Positions 15,241 to 23,214 of a DNA stretch of 29,127 nt are shown here, one piece after another. Numbering within the stretch: position 1 is the stretch's first letter; each line of letters opens with the position of its first letter. The DNA comes from Candidatus Bathyarchaeota archaeon (GTDB taxonomy: Archaea; Thermoproteota; Bathyarchaeia; Bathyarchaeales; WAQA01), in assembly GCA_015520475.1 (NCBI GenBank), contig WAQA01000185.1:1-29127 (forward strand), read 5' to 3'. Below the pieces are notes generated by a model. It had not been told where the DNA came from. It was given only the letters and a program-made list of their open reading frames with translations, and made no database searches. A program made the translations under genes and the position numbers.

Positions 15241-15461
15241 GCCGAAAAGAGGAACATGCTGAAGAGAGCTTAACACCAGCTGAAGTTATACAGATAATAG
15301 GTAGAACAGGGGCTACTGGAGAGATAACTCAGGTCAGAGTTAGAATACTTGAGGGTCCAGATAGAGGAAGGGTTATAACAAGGAACGTTAAGGGTCCAGT
15401 GAGGCTCAACGATATCTTGATGCTCAGAGAAACGGAGCGGGAAGCTAGGAAGATCAAGTAA
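15237..15461 (+). CDS. rps28e: Ribosomal protein S28e
   Basis: S28e is a small-subunit protein shared by archaea and eukaryotes, located near the mRNA exit region. The 74-residue protein has the OB-fold core VIQIIGRTGATGEITQVRVR, followed by ILEGPDRGRVITRNVKGPVR and the C-terminal signature LRETEREARKI. The start is TTG at 15237, placed so that TTGA contains both this start and the L7Ae stop; translation is probably coupled. Confidence 0.97.
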   Translation: MSRKEEHAEESLTPAEVIQIIGRTGATGEITQVRVRILEGPDRGRVITRNVKGPVRLNDILMLRETEREARKIK

Positions 15462-15545
15462 CCCTTTGATGCTTGAGATTAAAAAAATTAATATCTATCG
15501 ATTCAGATTAGTAAGAACACTGTTCAAGATGAGAAGGTAGCATCC

Positions 15546-15740
15546 ATGCCGAAGACAATGCATTGTTCATTTTGCGGCTCCGAGTTTCCACAGGGAACAG
15601 GGATAATGTATATTAAGGGAGATGGATCTATCCTCTGGTTCTGCTCAAGCAAATGTAGAAAGAACGCTATAGAACTTAAGAGAGACCCCAGAAAGCTTAA
15701 GTGGACCAAGTATTATAGGGCGGAGAGGAAGGCAACTTAA
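15546..15740 (+). CDS. rpl24e: Ribosomal protein L24e
   Basis: L24e is a small zinc-binding large-subunit protein. The 64-residue product has CSFCGSEFPQGTG (Cys7, Cys10) and FCSSKCRKN (Cys33, Cys37), the four zinc ligands, then a basic tail with RDPRKLKWTKYYR. It lies 84 bases after S28e, with an A-rich stretch (TTAAAAAAATTAATATC, near 15480) that may act as a secondary promoter. In many archaea ndk and infB follow here; they do not in this genome. Confidence 0.97.
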   Translation: MPKTMHCSFCGSEFPQGTGIMYIKGDGSILWFCSSKCRKNAIELKRDPRKLKWTKYYRAERKAT

Positions 15741-16108
15741 TCGTTAATAAGAATGGTCAGAGACTTTTTGGGTGAGGTGGAAGCCTAAAAGGGCGTGGAT
15801 ACGGGATCAATGATCCTAGAAAAGATAGAATCGCCGAGATGATGGAACCCGATCCCCCAGGAGATGGAGGACATCAAGTAACATTTGAAGGAGAATCCGC
15901 CTCTTTAACAGAATCCTTTCCAATAAGAGTCTCCGGCGTGAAAGGGTTCTTGGTTTCGGTTGGGATGAATTGTGTTAAAAGTTAAATATGGTTTTAGATA
16001 GAGGTTTGTTTGTGTTGGGTTTGATTTGGTGGTGTCTGGGATTTTGGTTGGGTTGGAGGGGCTGAGGAACCGAGAACCCTCCCACTCTAATGGGGGAATG
16101 TTAATGTT
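15741..16108. other. Intergenic stretch with possible gene remnants
   Basis: No convincing gene is seen in these 368 bases. A 48-codon frame at 15839-15985 begins with two ATG codons (product starting MMEPDPPGDGG) but lacks a good ribosome-binding site. The G/T-rich part at 16010-16100 reads in one frame as GLEGLRNREPSHSNGG, which could be the tail of a degraded transposon protein. Neither piece is firm. The last bases (GGGGGAA, 16092-16098) may serve the gene at 16109. Confidence 0.3.
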
Positions 16109-16606
16109 ATGATGAAGCTATTGGAGGTCTGGGTGAAATCTTCATTCCTGAGAAACGCGTCTATTTTAATAGTTGGTGAATGTATTAAAACGGTTTTTCC
16201 TGAAATAATGAAGAAGTACTCTGAGGGTATGGTGGTTTTAACTTCATGTCCACAAGCTGAGGGATGCTGCGGTATAGTTGAGAAAGTATCTATGATTCTT
16301 AAGTGTTCAAGGCCTAAGGAGATTATTGTGTTGACGGTTGATGGTTCTCCGCACTGTTATATGCTGCATAGCTCAGTTGATGGAGCCGTCTATGTTACGG
16401 GCGTAAAAACTAAGATACGTCACTTAGTGGTGGTGAATGGGGAAGTTAAGGAGATCAGTTCGGAGAGTATAAGATTATCGAGGTATCTACATCTAGTGGA
16501 GGATACTATTGGTAAAGTCTCAGATGTTCTTGAGAGGCTTAATAGGATCAGTTTGGAGCAGCAGGCTAAAGAAGACGCTTCACCCTCTTCTCATCTAAAC
16601 CAATAG
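16109..16606 (+). CDS. Cys-rich protein resembling the C-terminal domain of some 4Fe-4S ferredoxin-like proteins
   Basis: A 165-residue protein with an alpha/beta core (ILIVGECIKTVFPEIMKKY; MVVLTSCPQAEGCCGIVEK; EIIVLTVDGSPHC) and Cys at 25, 47, 53, 54, 66 and 83. From memory, the spacing of the first Cys, the x-CP-x motif, the EK pair and the later SPHC resembles a domain that follows two 4Fe-4S motifs in ferredoxin-like proteins of anaerobes (DCVP... GCPK... EVPCC). Here the ferredoxin part is missing and the domain stands alone, followed by a helical, Glu/Arg-rich tail (about 120-155). A metal or redox role is likely but unproven. Two ATG codons (16109, 16112) are possible starts. Its 3' end overlaps that of nep1 on the other strand by 41 bases. 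Confidence 0.6.
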   Translation: MMKLLEVWVKSSFLRNASILIVGECIKTVFPEIMKKYSEGMVVLTSCPQAEGCCGIVEKVSMILKCSRPKEIIVLTVDGSPHCYMLHSSVDGAVYVTGVKTKIRHLVVVNGEVKEISSESIRLSRYLHLVEDTIGKVSDVLERLNRISLEQQAKEDASPSSHLNQ

Positions 16607-17270
16607 ATCGTTCATACTCGTATATGATCCTTGATATAACAGTCCATGAATCTAGAGTTTCAGGGTCTATAGCGATAACTTCATCCGCAGCCTCCAAGAT
16701 CCTCCTTGAGAAGCTGCCTCTAGGAAATCCGCCTACAATCATCAGCAATCTGTCAAATCGTAAACATCTCCTAATAGTCTCCCGTAAGGTCATCGGCGTT
16801 CCTTTCCTGCTAAACGCTACAGTGTGCTTCGGGCTAATCTCGCTTATGAGATCTGAGACTGTTCTCCTCTCCAGCCTCAATAATTCGCGGCCGTGCGGCG
16901 GCACCTTACCAAACTTGAATAGTTGCTCGATAAGTCCAACAAACCTCTCATAGTTCCTAGGCAACCTAACAGATGGATCAACAATTATAACGTGATCATC
17001 AAGTGTATGTACAAAGATTCTTAACATCCCCTCCCTGTTCAACGGTGAACCTAGAGCTGAGAGAAGACTGAAATGGACTATGTCAGGCCTCCCTCTTCTC
17101 CAGGAATCTTTCAGATGGGTCATAGCTGCATGATGGTATGATCTATCAAGGAGAATCTGCTCCGGAGGTTTCCCCCTACGTTCAGAGTATCTCTTAACAG
17201 ATGGATGATTCCTCAGAGTTTCAGGAATAATCTCTAGGGCAGACTCGGCTAAGATAAGGGTTAACATCAT
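16566..17270 (-). CDS. nep1: rRNA small-subunit pseudouridine N1-methyltransferase Nep1/Emg1
   Basis: Nep1 is a SPOUT-class enzyme that methylates N1 of a pseudouridine in 16S rRNA and helps small-subunit assembly. The 234-residue protein has the family blocks DRSYHHAAMTHL, RRGRPDIVHFSLLSALGSPLN, LRIFVHTLDDHVI and RLPRNYERFVGLIEQLF. The C-terminal knot contains VGGFPRGSFS, the S-adenosylmethionine-binding loop. The length is normal. Two ATG codons stand in tandem at 17270; the second is also possible. The gene converges with and overlaps the Cys-rich gene on the other strand by 41 bases, using its last 12 or so codons. Confidence 0.95.
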   Translation of the reverse strand: MMLTLILAESALEIIPETLRNHPSVKRYSERRGKPPEQILLDRSYHHAAMTHLKDSWRRGRPDIVHFSLLSALGSPLNREGMLRIFVHTLDDHVIIVDPSVRLPRNYERFVGLIEQLFKFGKVPPHGRELLRLERRTVSDLISEISPKHTVAFSRKGTPMTLRETIRRCLRFDRLLMIVGGFPRGSFSRRILEAADEVIAIDPETLDSWTVISRIIYEYERSIGLDEKRVKRLL

Positions 17271-17415
17271 TCACATCTATTTCTCATAGCTCTTCATTAA
17301 TCTTCATTAACAGGGTCTGGGAGAGACTCAACTGTTAAGGTTTCCCTAATAAAAATGGCGAATTGAAGTGTCATATTTTATGGTTCTTATCTAATCATTG
17401 GAAGGTGTAGGTTTC

Positions 17416-18102
17416 TCAGCTATTTCTGATGAGCAAGTGGAGGAGATCCGTGAGTGATACTATCTTCTTAACATTCACATTTATATTGTTCTCTCTGTCG
17501 ATCAATACAGCGTTTAAACCGGCGTTTCTAGCTCCGTAGTAATCTATTTCTAGCATGTCACCGACAAAGACGGCTTCTTCAGGTTTAACGTTTAACTTTT
17601 CCGTGGCGAATAGGAAGATCTCTCTGTTTGGTTTAGGCTTCTTAATAGTGTCGGCTCCAACTTTAACGCTGAAGAAGCCTCCCAGTCCAGTTATATCTAG
17701 AACTATTTCTATGTCCTTCTCGAAGCCATTCGAGATTATTCCCAACTTAAAATCTAATTCTCTGAGGGAGTTAAGTGTCTCTTCAGTGTCCGGATATAAC
17801 TCTACATCCGCATAGCTCCACCACTCTCTCGTTATGATGGAAGCTAAGAGATCCACATCACCTTTAACATTAAGTGTTTTAAGTATCTTTAGATTCCACT
17901 TCCTCCAGAATTCCTCATATGGAAGCCTATAATCATCTATCTTTAACTCTTCATCAGCTCTCCTCTGCGCATACTCAATATCAACTGCGGATCTTCTGAT
18001 GTTATGTGCCTCCAGTATCCTCCTTAAAATCTCAGGTATAGGTGCCGTTTTTATTAGGGTTCCGCCTAAATCGAAGAGGACAGCTCTTAAGTTACCCTGC
18101 AT
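17416..18102 (-). CDS. HAD-superfamily hydrolase
   Basis: A 228-residue haloacid-dehalogenase-type phosphatase. Motif I is LFDLGGTLIK with nucleophile Asp11. The usual second Asp two residues later, which acts as acid/base, is replaced by Gly13, a change seen in some HAD subgroups. Motif II is GIISNGF (Ser), motif III the Lys in KKPKPN, and motif IV GDMLEIDYYGA. A four-helix cap lies between about residues 20 and 95. It follows the proteasome gene by 32 bases on the same strand and is likely co-transcribed with it. The substrate is unknown; phosphoglycolate-like or sugar-phosphate phosphatases share this form. Confidence 0.85.
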   Translation of the reverse strand: MQGNLRAVLFDLGGTLIKTAPIPEILRRILEAHNIRRSAVDIEYAQRRADEELKIDDYRLPYEEFWRKWNLKILKTLNVKGDVDLLASIITREWWSYADVELYPDTEETLNSLRELDFKLGIISNGFEKDIEIVLDITGLGGFFSVKVGADTIKKPKPNREIFLFATEKLNVKPEEAVFVGDMLEIDYYGARNAGLNAVLIDRENNINVNVKKIVSLTDLLHLLIRNS

Positions 18103-18134
18103 CTCAGCCAGCCTTAAAGGGGATCATATGGAAA

Positions 18135-18806
18135 TTAACTGCCTAAACTGGATATGTGGCTTGAAGTCTTCTCGAGAAGCCTCCTCTTTTCTTCTCTTTC
18201 AAGTTCCATATATCCATCCTTCTCGGTTATAACGGCTACGTTGAAGCTATCTCCTGTGTAAACATCTCTCTTCATGGCGGCTGTTATAGCCTTAACAGCC
18301 AGCAGTAATCCTTCATCTAAACCAATACTATCTTTATATCTGCTCTCCAATACTCCGAGGGCGATTGGAGATCCTGAACCAGTTGCAATAATATTGTCTT
18401 CTATCACGCTTCCAAATGGATCTAAAGAGAATATATGATATCCTTCGTTGTCATATCCGCCTATAATTATCTGGACCGAATATGGGAAGAACCTCTGTGA
18501 GAAGAGGATGTGAGATGCGAGCTCAGCTACTGAGCGGACTGGAATAATCCTTCTTCTTTGAAGCTGGTAGATGCTGGAGTTTGCCTTTAATAGATCGAGG
18601 ATGTTTATGGCCTCGGCAGGGACACCTGCAATGGTCATGCCAACATTCCTTGTTATCATATACACCTTCTTGGCTGCTTTATGGGCTACAAAGCCTGGAA
18701 GCATAGTGGCTCTTGTATCAGAGGTTAATATGACTCCGTCAACGCATTTTACGGCAAGGGTTGTTGTTCCCTTAAACCTGAATCTTGGAGAGTCATTGTT
18801 AAACAT
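18135..18806 (-). CDS. psmB: Proteasome beta subunit (20S core, N-terminal threonine protease)
   Basis: This subunit carries the proteolytic site of the archaeal 20S proteasome. I chose ATG 18806, giving 223 residues, over the TTG at 18821: GAGGTTGA lies just before the ATG and the TATA element is 29-42 bases upstream. The propeptide is 13 residues and ends in FKG; self-cleavage exposes Thr14 as catalytic Thr1 (TTTLAVK). Counting from it, Asp17 (TSDTRAT) and Lys33 (HKAAKK) are both in place, so the subunit should be active. Further family features are VYMITRNVGMTIAGVPAEA, YNEG-type and GSGSPIALGVLE segments. A HAD hydrolase gene follows in the same direction. Confidence 0.95.
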   Translation of the reverse strand: MFNNDSPRFRFKGTTTLAVKCVDGVILTSDTRATMLPGFVAHKAAKKVYMITRNVGMTIAGVPAEAINILDLLKANSSIYQLQRRRIIPVRSVAELASHILFSQRFFPYSVQIIIGGYDNEGYHIFSLDPFGSVIEDNIIATGSGSPIALGVLESRYKDSIGLDEGLLLAVKAITAAMKRDVYTGDSFNVAVITEKDGYMELEREEKRRLLEKTSSHISSLGS

Positions 18807-18834
18807 AGAGGTCAACCTCAAGAATAACGGTTAC

Positions 18835-18848
18835 CATAAATATAAAAC
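18835..18848 (-). promoter_or_regulatory. TATA element of psmB
   Basis: On the minus strand TTTTATATTTATGG lies 29-42 bases before the ATG at 18806, which would give a very short leader. A 14-base A/T palindrome (ACTTTTTAAAAAGT, 18860-18873) stands just upstream of it; low complexity makes this weak evidence for an operator. Confidence 0.45.
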
Positions 18849-18909
18849 TTTATTCATGGACTTTTTAAAAAGTTTCTAACTTATCCAATTGTTGCGGTAT
18901 GTTCAATAG

Positions 18910-20076
18910 TTATGTTCCATTATATATTATGGGCTCCCTGTAAACGTCTGGACCAAATATCTTATAGATTATTAGATCCTCTCTTCCAGTGTTAACTATT
19001 CTATGTGCTTCTGTAGCTGCTTCTGCCGTGATGAAGAGCTCATCCATCCCAGGCACTCCTCCTTTAACCTTAATTCCTTCAACAGATCCTTCTCCCCTCC
19101 AGACAAAGAGCATGTAAGCTCCCTTCTCAACGCTTTCAACGGTTCTTCTAGGGTGGACGCGTATCTCCTTACCTGAGAACTTCCATGTCCTGTTAGGATT
19201 GAATATCCAATATTCAATTCCGTTTCCGTTCAGATCACTTATCTTCTCCGGGACCATGTGATACTTCCTGTAGAAGTACGGATCCCTAGACCTCTCCCAA
19301 TCAATAAGTCTGGCTACGGCTTCTTCATCAGGTAAGCCGCGCAGCATCTCCTCTTTAGGTATTCTCCTACCGTAACATACGGCTTGAAGTATATTGTATA
19401 CGTCTGATTCTTCTTGAACTTCCAATGTCAACATTGTTCCAGGAGCATGAGGGACTCCAGGAAATATGTGAAATCCCTCTCCAACGTTCAGTCTATATGC
19501 CGGTGAAAGATCCAGAACCTTATCATCATTCCATCTCTTAAGTATAGGTAGTAGATCATCTTCTGAGACGTCTGGGTGTACCCCTAGATGCGAGTAGGGA
19601 AGCGGTCCCTTCTCCTCAACGTCGAGGAAATAGTATGCTTCCTCCTTTCCATTCATGTTCCAGTACCTCTTAGCGTCTTCTTCTTTTGCATGGATATGCC
19701 ATGGTATCGGCGAACCTATATCCAAAATCTTAGTTAATACGCCGAACCTGTTGTTGTGTTCTCTGGCATATCTATCGCCTAACATTCTACCCGGAAAGAT
19801 CTGAAGGGCATCCCTCAATCTAACTCTGCCTTTAACATGTGTAAGTGATATAAAACTTAATCCTTCATCCTCAACCTTTACAGGATTTACTGCTTCAACT
19901 GATGAAGCTAACCATCTCTCACAGATCCATCCTCTTTCAGGGCCAAGGTAGTAATTGTCCAGTCCTAACCTTCCCAGTCCAGGATATAATGTTCTAGGCA
20001 CAAAGGTCGGCTCCAACCTTAAGATCCCATTTGAAAGGTCAAGTTCCCTTTTGAGGGCTCTCTCCAAATCAGCCAT
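18910..20076 (-). CDS. Cupin protein, mannose-6-phosphate-isomerase-like
   Basis: A 388-residue protein with two cupin halves. The first metal site is IPWHIHAKEEDAKRYW (His127, His129, Glu132 or 133) together with the following Glu in KEEAYYFLD (near 146) and a later His in FHIFPGVPHAPGT (near 210). This is the layout of class I phosphomannose isomerases and related zinc sugar isomerases. The C-terminal half (about 285-388) is a second, metal-poor cupin-like domain. I prefer ATG 20076 because the frame's first ATG (20097) lies in the A/T-rich promoter, and GGGTGTG precedes the later one. It is divergent from comB, 65 bases away. The sugar substrate is uncertain. Confidence 0.75.
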   Translation of the reverse strand: MADLERALKRELDLSNGILRLEPTFVPRTLYPGLGRLGLDNYYLGPERGWICERWLASSVEAVNPVKVEDEGLSFISLTHVKGRVRLRDALQIFPGRMLGDRYAREHNNRFGVLTKILDIGSPIPWHIHAKEEDAKRYWNMNGKEEAYYFLDVEEKGPLPYSHLGVHPDVSEDDLLPILKRWNDDKVLDLSPAYRLNVGEGFHIFPGVPHAPGTMLTLEVQEESDVYNILQAVCYGRRIPKEEMLRGLPDEEAVARLIDWERSRDPYFYRKYHMVPEKISDLNGNGIEYWIFNPNRTWKFSGKEIRVHPRRTVESVEKGAYMLFVWRGEGSVEGIKVKGGVPGMDELFITAEAATEAHRIVNTGREDLIIYKIFGPDVYREPIIYNGT

Positions 20077-20141
20077 AAACACACCCAACAAAAACATATA
20101 TTAAAAATGCAATAAAAAATGAGCTCTACAGCGGTGGTTCT

Positions 20142-20873
20142 GTGGTGATAAGCGTTAACGTTGAGCTCTCAGCTAAAGATGCTTCGAAGGCTGTTGAGAG
20201 AGGAGACATTATAATAGTGATTGACGTTTTAAGATGTAGTTCAACGATTATAAATGCTTTAGTTAATGGAGCGAAAGGTATAATTCCGGTTGGAACGGTA
20301 AAGGAAGCCTTAGCGTTCCATAAAATATCATCCGATTATCTGCTGGCTGGTGAGAGAGGAGGGATTAAACCTGAAGGCTTCGACCTCGGAAATTCACCGC
20401 TTGAATTTACACGTGAAAGGATAAATGGGAAGATCATTGTGTTAACTACAACAAGTGGAACGAAGGCCATACTAGAATCGAAGGATGCTAAATGGGTTCT
20501 GATAGGCGCCCTTCTAAACGTTAAAGATGTGGCTGAAAAGGCGATGAATATCGCCTTAAAGGAGAAGACAGGGATCTCACTGGTTACATCTGGAAAGAAG
20601 GGAAGATTCTCGCTTGAAGACTTCATATGTGCAGGAGCGATAATTGAATCTCTAAAGGGACATGAAATAACTCTTTCAGACTTAGCTCTAGCAGCTTCTT
20701 TAACGTTTCAGAGAGCTTCTAGGAACATATATGAGACTATACTGAGGGGCGAGCATGCCCAGAGTCTAGTGAATCTGGGATTTATGAGAGATGTAGAATT
20801 CTGCTGCCGCATCAACCATTACAGTATTACGCCGATATATAGGGATGGAATAATAAGGATCGGTCAAACATAA
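20142..20873 (+). CDS. comB: 2-phosphosulfolactate phosphatase, ComB family
   Basis: ComB removes phosphate from 2-phosphosulfolactate, a step of coenzyme M synthesis, and is also found in organisms that make sulfolactate without coenzyme M. The 243-residue protein has the family blocks VIDVLRCSSTIINAL, LLAGERGGIKPEGFDLGNSPLEF, VLTTTSGTKAI and, later, LEDFICAGAII. The length is normal. GTG at 20142 or the next codon GTG 20145 is the start. No other coenzyme M gene is in the window, so its pathway role stays open. It shares a short A/T-rich divergent promoter region with the cupin gene. Confidence 0.9.
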   Translation: MVISVNVELSAKDASKAVERGDIIIVIDVLRCSSTIINALVNGAKGIIPVGTVKEALAFHKISSDYLLAGERGGIKPEGFDLGNSPLEFTRERINGKIIVLTTTSGTKAILESKDAKWVLIGALLNVKDVAEKAMNIALKEKTGISLVTSGKKGRFSLEDFICAGAIIESLKGHEITLSDLALAASLTFQRASRNIYETILRGEHAQSLVNLGFMRDVEFCCRINHYSITPIYRDGIIRIGQT

Positions 20874-20957
20874 TTTCAAATATGCTTCCATCTCTTCTGA
20901 AGATGTAAAGATATATCTCTAAGATCCCTATTAGCTCTATGTGGGGAGGGTTATCTT

Positions 20958-21194
20958 TTGGTTCATGGATATATCTTGATTAAAGCTTCTCTAGGAAGAG
21001 CAGTTGATGTTGCAGCTGAAGTATCAAAGGTTAATGGAGTAAAGGGTGCATGTGCAGTAACAGGCGAATACGATGTAATTGCAAGGTTTGAGGTTGAGGA
21101 TTTAACGGAATTAGCTGACGTTGTAGTTAAGGGAATACATCGTATAAACGGCGTAAATTCTACGTTAACCGCTATATGCGTCACATGCAAATAA
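20958..21194 (+). CDS. Stand-alone Lrp/AsnC ligand-binding (RAM) domain protein
   Basis: A 78-residue protein that is only the RAM domain of Lrp/AsnC regulators: strands YILIKASLG, helix DVAAEVSKVNGVKGACAVTGEYDVIARFE, helix ELADVVVKGIHRINGV and strand STLTAICV. It has no DNA-binding domain. Such small RAM proteins bind amino acids or similar effectors as oligomers and are widespread in archaea. TTG at 20958 is the start; GGGGAGGG (20943-20950) stands seven bases before it. A T-run follows the stop closely. Confidence 0.88.
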   Translation: MVHGYILIKASLGRAVDVAAEVSKVNGVKGACAVTGEYDVIARFEVEDLTELADVVVKGIHRINGVNSTLTAICVTCK

Positions 21195-21200
21195 TCCCCC

Positions 21201-21210
21201 CTCTTTTTTT
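21201..21210 (+). terminator. Oligo-T terminator after the RAM-domain gene
   Basis: CTCTTTTTTT, seven T in a row at 21204-21210, ten bases after the stop codon. Runs of T are the usual archaeal termination signal. Confidence 0.6.
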
Positions 21211-21264
21211 GGAGAGTAGCCTCAACCTTAAATCGTCATTAAACATTAAGATGGATGATAGGTT

Positions 21265-21978
21265 ATGTGTGGAGGAGAGCGGCTCAAAGCTTCAATAATA
21301 ATCCCAACATATCAGGAAGGAGATTACATCAAAAAGACTCTCTCAACCTTAACTGGACTGAATGAGTCGTCTGTAGAGATAATTATCGTTGACGGAGGAA
21401 GCAAGGATAATACGGTAGATATCGCGAGGAGATACGCCGATAAAGTTTACCGGCTAAATCAACGCGGAATATCAAGAGCCAAGAATTACGGGGCTGAGAG
21501 GGCGGCGGGTAATCTATTAATCTTCTTAGACGCGGATGTAACTGTTCCTCAGTTTTTCATGAAGAAGGTATATGAGGCGTTCCAAGATGGGAATGTTGTA
21601 GGTGCAACATGTAACATAATGCCTACAAATCCTAGACTGAGAGAGCTTATATTCTTTACATTCTATAATGGGCTTCTAAGGTTTCTCTCAAAGATTAAAC
21701 CGCATTCAAGAGGAGAGTTTATAGCTGTTAGGAGGGAAGCTTTCATGGCGATAAACGGCTTTAACGAGAATTTACCATGCGTAGAAGATCATGACTTAGC
21801 CCTCCGCCTCTCAAAACTTGGAAAATTCATCTTCATAGCAGATCTAACAGTTTATGAAACTCTGAGAAGAATGAGGAAGGCGGGCTTTCTAAGGACAATA
21901 GCCACCTGGCTCACTGATTATTTATCTCTGATGCTGAGGGGTAAGCCAGTATCAAGGATATGGCGTTCAATAAGATAG
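21265..21978 (+). CDS. Family 2 glycosyltransferase
   Basis: A 237-residue GT-A fold enzyme. The nucleotide-sugar part has ASIIIPTYQEGDYI, IIIVDGGSKDNT and a DxD-type motif LDADV (Asp89, Asp91), which binds the metal-sugar nucleotide. The acceptor side has the ED motif CVEDHDLALR (Glu174, Asp175). No clear membrane helix is present, only a hydrophobic patch near 128-142, so it is probably a peripheral enzyme. ATG 21265 has no ribosome-binding site in front and may be leaderless. It is near the radical SAM gene on the same strand, but a common pathway is not proven. Donor and acceptor are unknown. Confidence 0.88.
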   Translation: MCGGERLKASIIIPTYQEGDYIKKTLSTLTGLNESSVEIIIVDGGSKDNTVDIARRYADKVYRLNQRGISRAKNYGAERAAGNLLIFLDADVTVPQFFMKKVYEAFQDGNVVGATCNIMPTNPRLRELIFFTFYNGLLRFLSKIKPHSRGEFIAVRREAFMAINGFNENLPCVEDHDLALRLSKLGKFIFIADLTVYETLRRMRKAGFLRTIATWLTDYLSLMLRGKPVSRIWRSIR

Positions 21979-22115
21979 AGAGACAAATAAGGATGCCGGA
22001 AAACAGATATTTTTATCTTTGGCTTCCCTTCTTTAAGAAATCGTAGGTTATAGATGTTTGGAAGATGCAACAATCAATCTTTTAGGCTAGAAATGTAGGG
22101 TGGTGTTCTCTTAAG

Positions 22116-23180
22116 TTGATCTCAGCCTCGAAGGCCCTCAGCCTCTTAAGAAGGCTTCTAAAGCGTGGAGGAGTCTCCCATGCACAGTGGATGTTAACTA
22201 GAAGATGCAATTATAGGTGTCGTGGCTGTAATGTTTGGGGTGACCAGGAAGAATCCGAATTATCTACAGATGAGGTCTTTAGGGGATTAGATATACTGCG
22301 GGATTTAGGAGTTATTGAGATAGTCTTCTCCGGCGGGAATCCTCTCCTTAGAGAGGATATCGGAGAGATCCTAGATTATGCATCAGAGAGATTCATAACC
22401 ACAGTATATGATAATGGTAGTTTAGCTGTTCATAAAATGGATGCGTTAAGGAATGTTGACTTTGTGGCTATATCTCTCGACACTTTAGATGAGAAGAAGA
22501 ATGATTATCTCAAGGGCGTTAATGGTGCATGGAAGGCTGCTATGAACGCTGTGGAGAAGTTGAAGGCTGAGGGTATCCCTGTAGGTGTTTCACCTACAAT
22601 CTCCCAAGTAAACCTTTACGAGATAATTGATTTCACAAAGTACTTTGCAGATAGGAACGTTCCTGTCTGGTACTGCCTATACTGGTATGATTATCCATTT
22701 AAGGATGGCATGTTCTCGATAGGTAAGAGGAACAGTGAATATGAGATAATTGATCGGAAGGAACTTGCCAGAGTGTGTACGGCGATAATGGATCTGAAGA
22801 GGCAATATGACAACATATACATCACTGATAAGGCTCTCGAAGCGGTTAAGGAGCTAGCCTTAACTGGAAGGAGATTGTGGAGATGTAAGGCCCTCACAGA
22901 CTTTCTAGTTGTGGATCATAAGGGGAGGGTTGCTGGCTGTCACTCGAGGGAGCCCGTTGCATCAATATTTGAGTTGCCGGCTGTCTGGAGAAGTCGAAGA
23001 TTTAAAGAGTTGAGACGGAAGTATAGTGAATGCACTAACTGCGCTTATCTGTGCTATATCTTCTATTCTCTCCATGCTGGTCTACTGGGGAGCTTAGGGA
23101 TAATTAAGGAGCAATGGAGAAATATGAAACATTACGTGGAGAATGTTAGATCCTCATCGATTCCGAATAGAAGGTCTTAG
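22116..23180 (+). CDS. Radical SAM protein with auxiliary-cluster (SPASM/twitch-like) C-terminus
   Basis: The 354-residue protein carries the radical SAM motif CNYRCRGC (Cys31, Cys35, Cys38), the GGNP motif (FSGGNPLLRED) and the TIM-barrel strands expected after it. The C-terminal region has further Cys pairs (WRCKALTDF, AGCHSRE, ECTNCAYLC) typical of a SPASM-like domain that holds extra iron-sulfur clusters. The closest named relatives I can suggest are peptide or cofactor maturation enzymes (PqqE/MoaA-like), but the substrate is not shown. TTG 22116 is the start, behind GGGTGGTG (22098-22105). No precursor peptide is evident within a few hundred bases; the 62-residue protein at 23215 faces the other way. 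Confidence 0.87.
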   Translation: MISASKALSLLRRLLKRGGVSHAQWMLTRRCNYRCRGCNVWGDQEESELSTDEVFRGLDILRDLGVIEIVFSGGNPLLREDIGEILDYASERFITTVYDNGSLAVHKMDALRNVDFVAISLDTLDEKKNDYLKGVNGAWKAAMNAVEKLKAEGIPVGVSPTISQVNLYEIIDFTKYFADRNVPVWYCLYWYDYPFKDGMFSIGKRNSEYEIIDRKELARVCTAIMDLKRQYDNIYITDKALEAVKELALTGRRLWRCKALTDFLVVDHKGRVAGCHSREPVASIFELPAVWRSRRFKELRRKYSECTNCAYLCYIFYSLHAGLLGSLGIIKEQWRNMKHYVENVRSSSIPNRRS

Positions 23181-23214
23181 TTTAGACGGTTCCCATTCCT
23201 CCCGTATCCATCTC

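Noticed and set aside
15839..15985. 48-codon frame after rpl24e
   Set aside because: No good ribosome-binding site or recognised family; listed only as a possible remnant in the intergenic entry.
17293..17312. Two near-copies of CTTCATTAAT in tandem upstream of nep1
   Set aside because: Too short and A/T-rich to mean more than chance.
18860..18873. 14-base palindrome ACTTTTTAAAAAGT
   Set aside because: Made only of short A and T runs, so it is likely by chance; not counted as an operator.
21979..22115. Possible small RNA in the gap before the radical SAM gene
   Set aside because: No tRNA fold, box C/D pair or other RNA signature could be supported.
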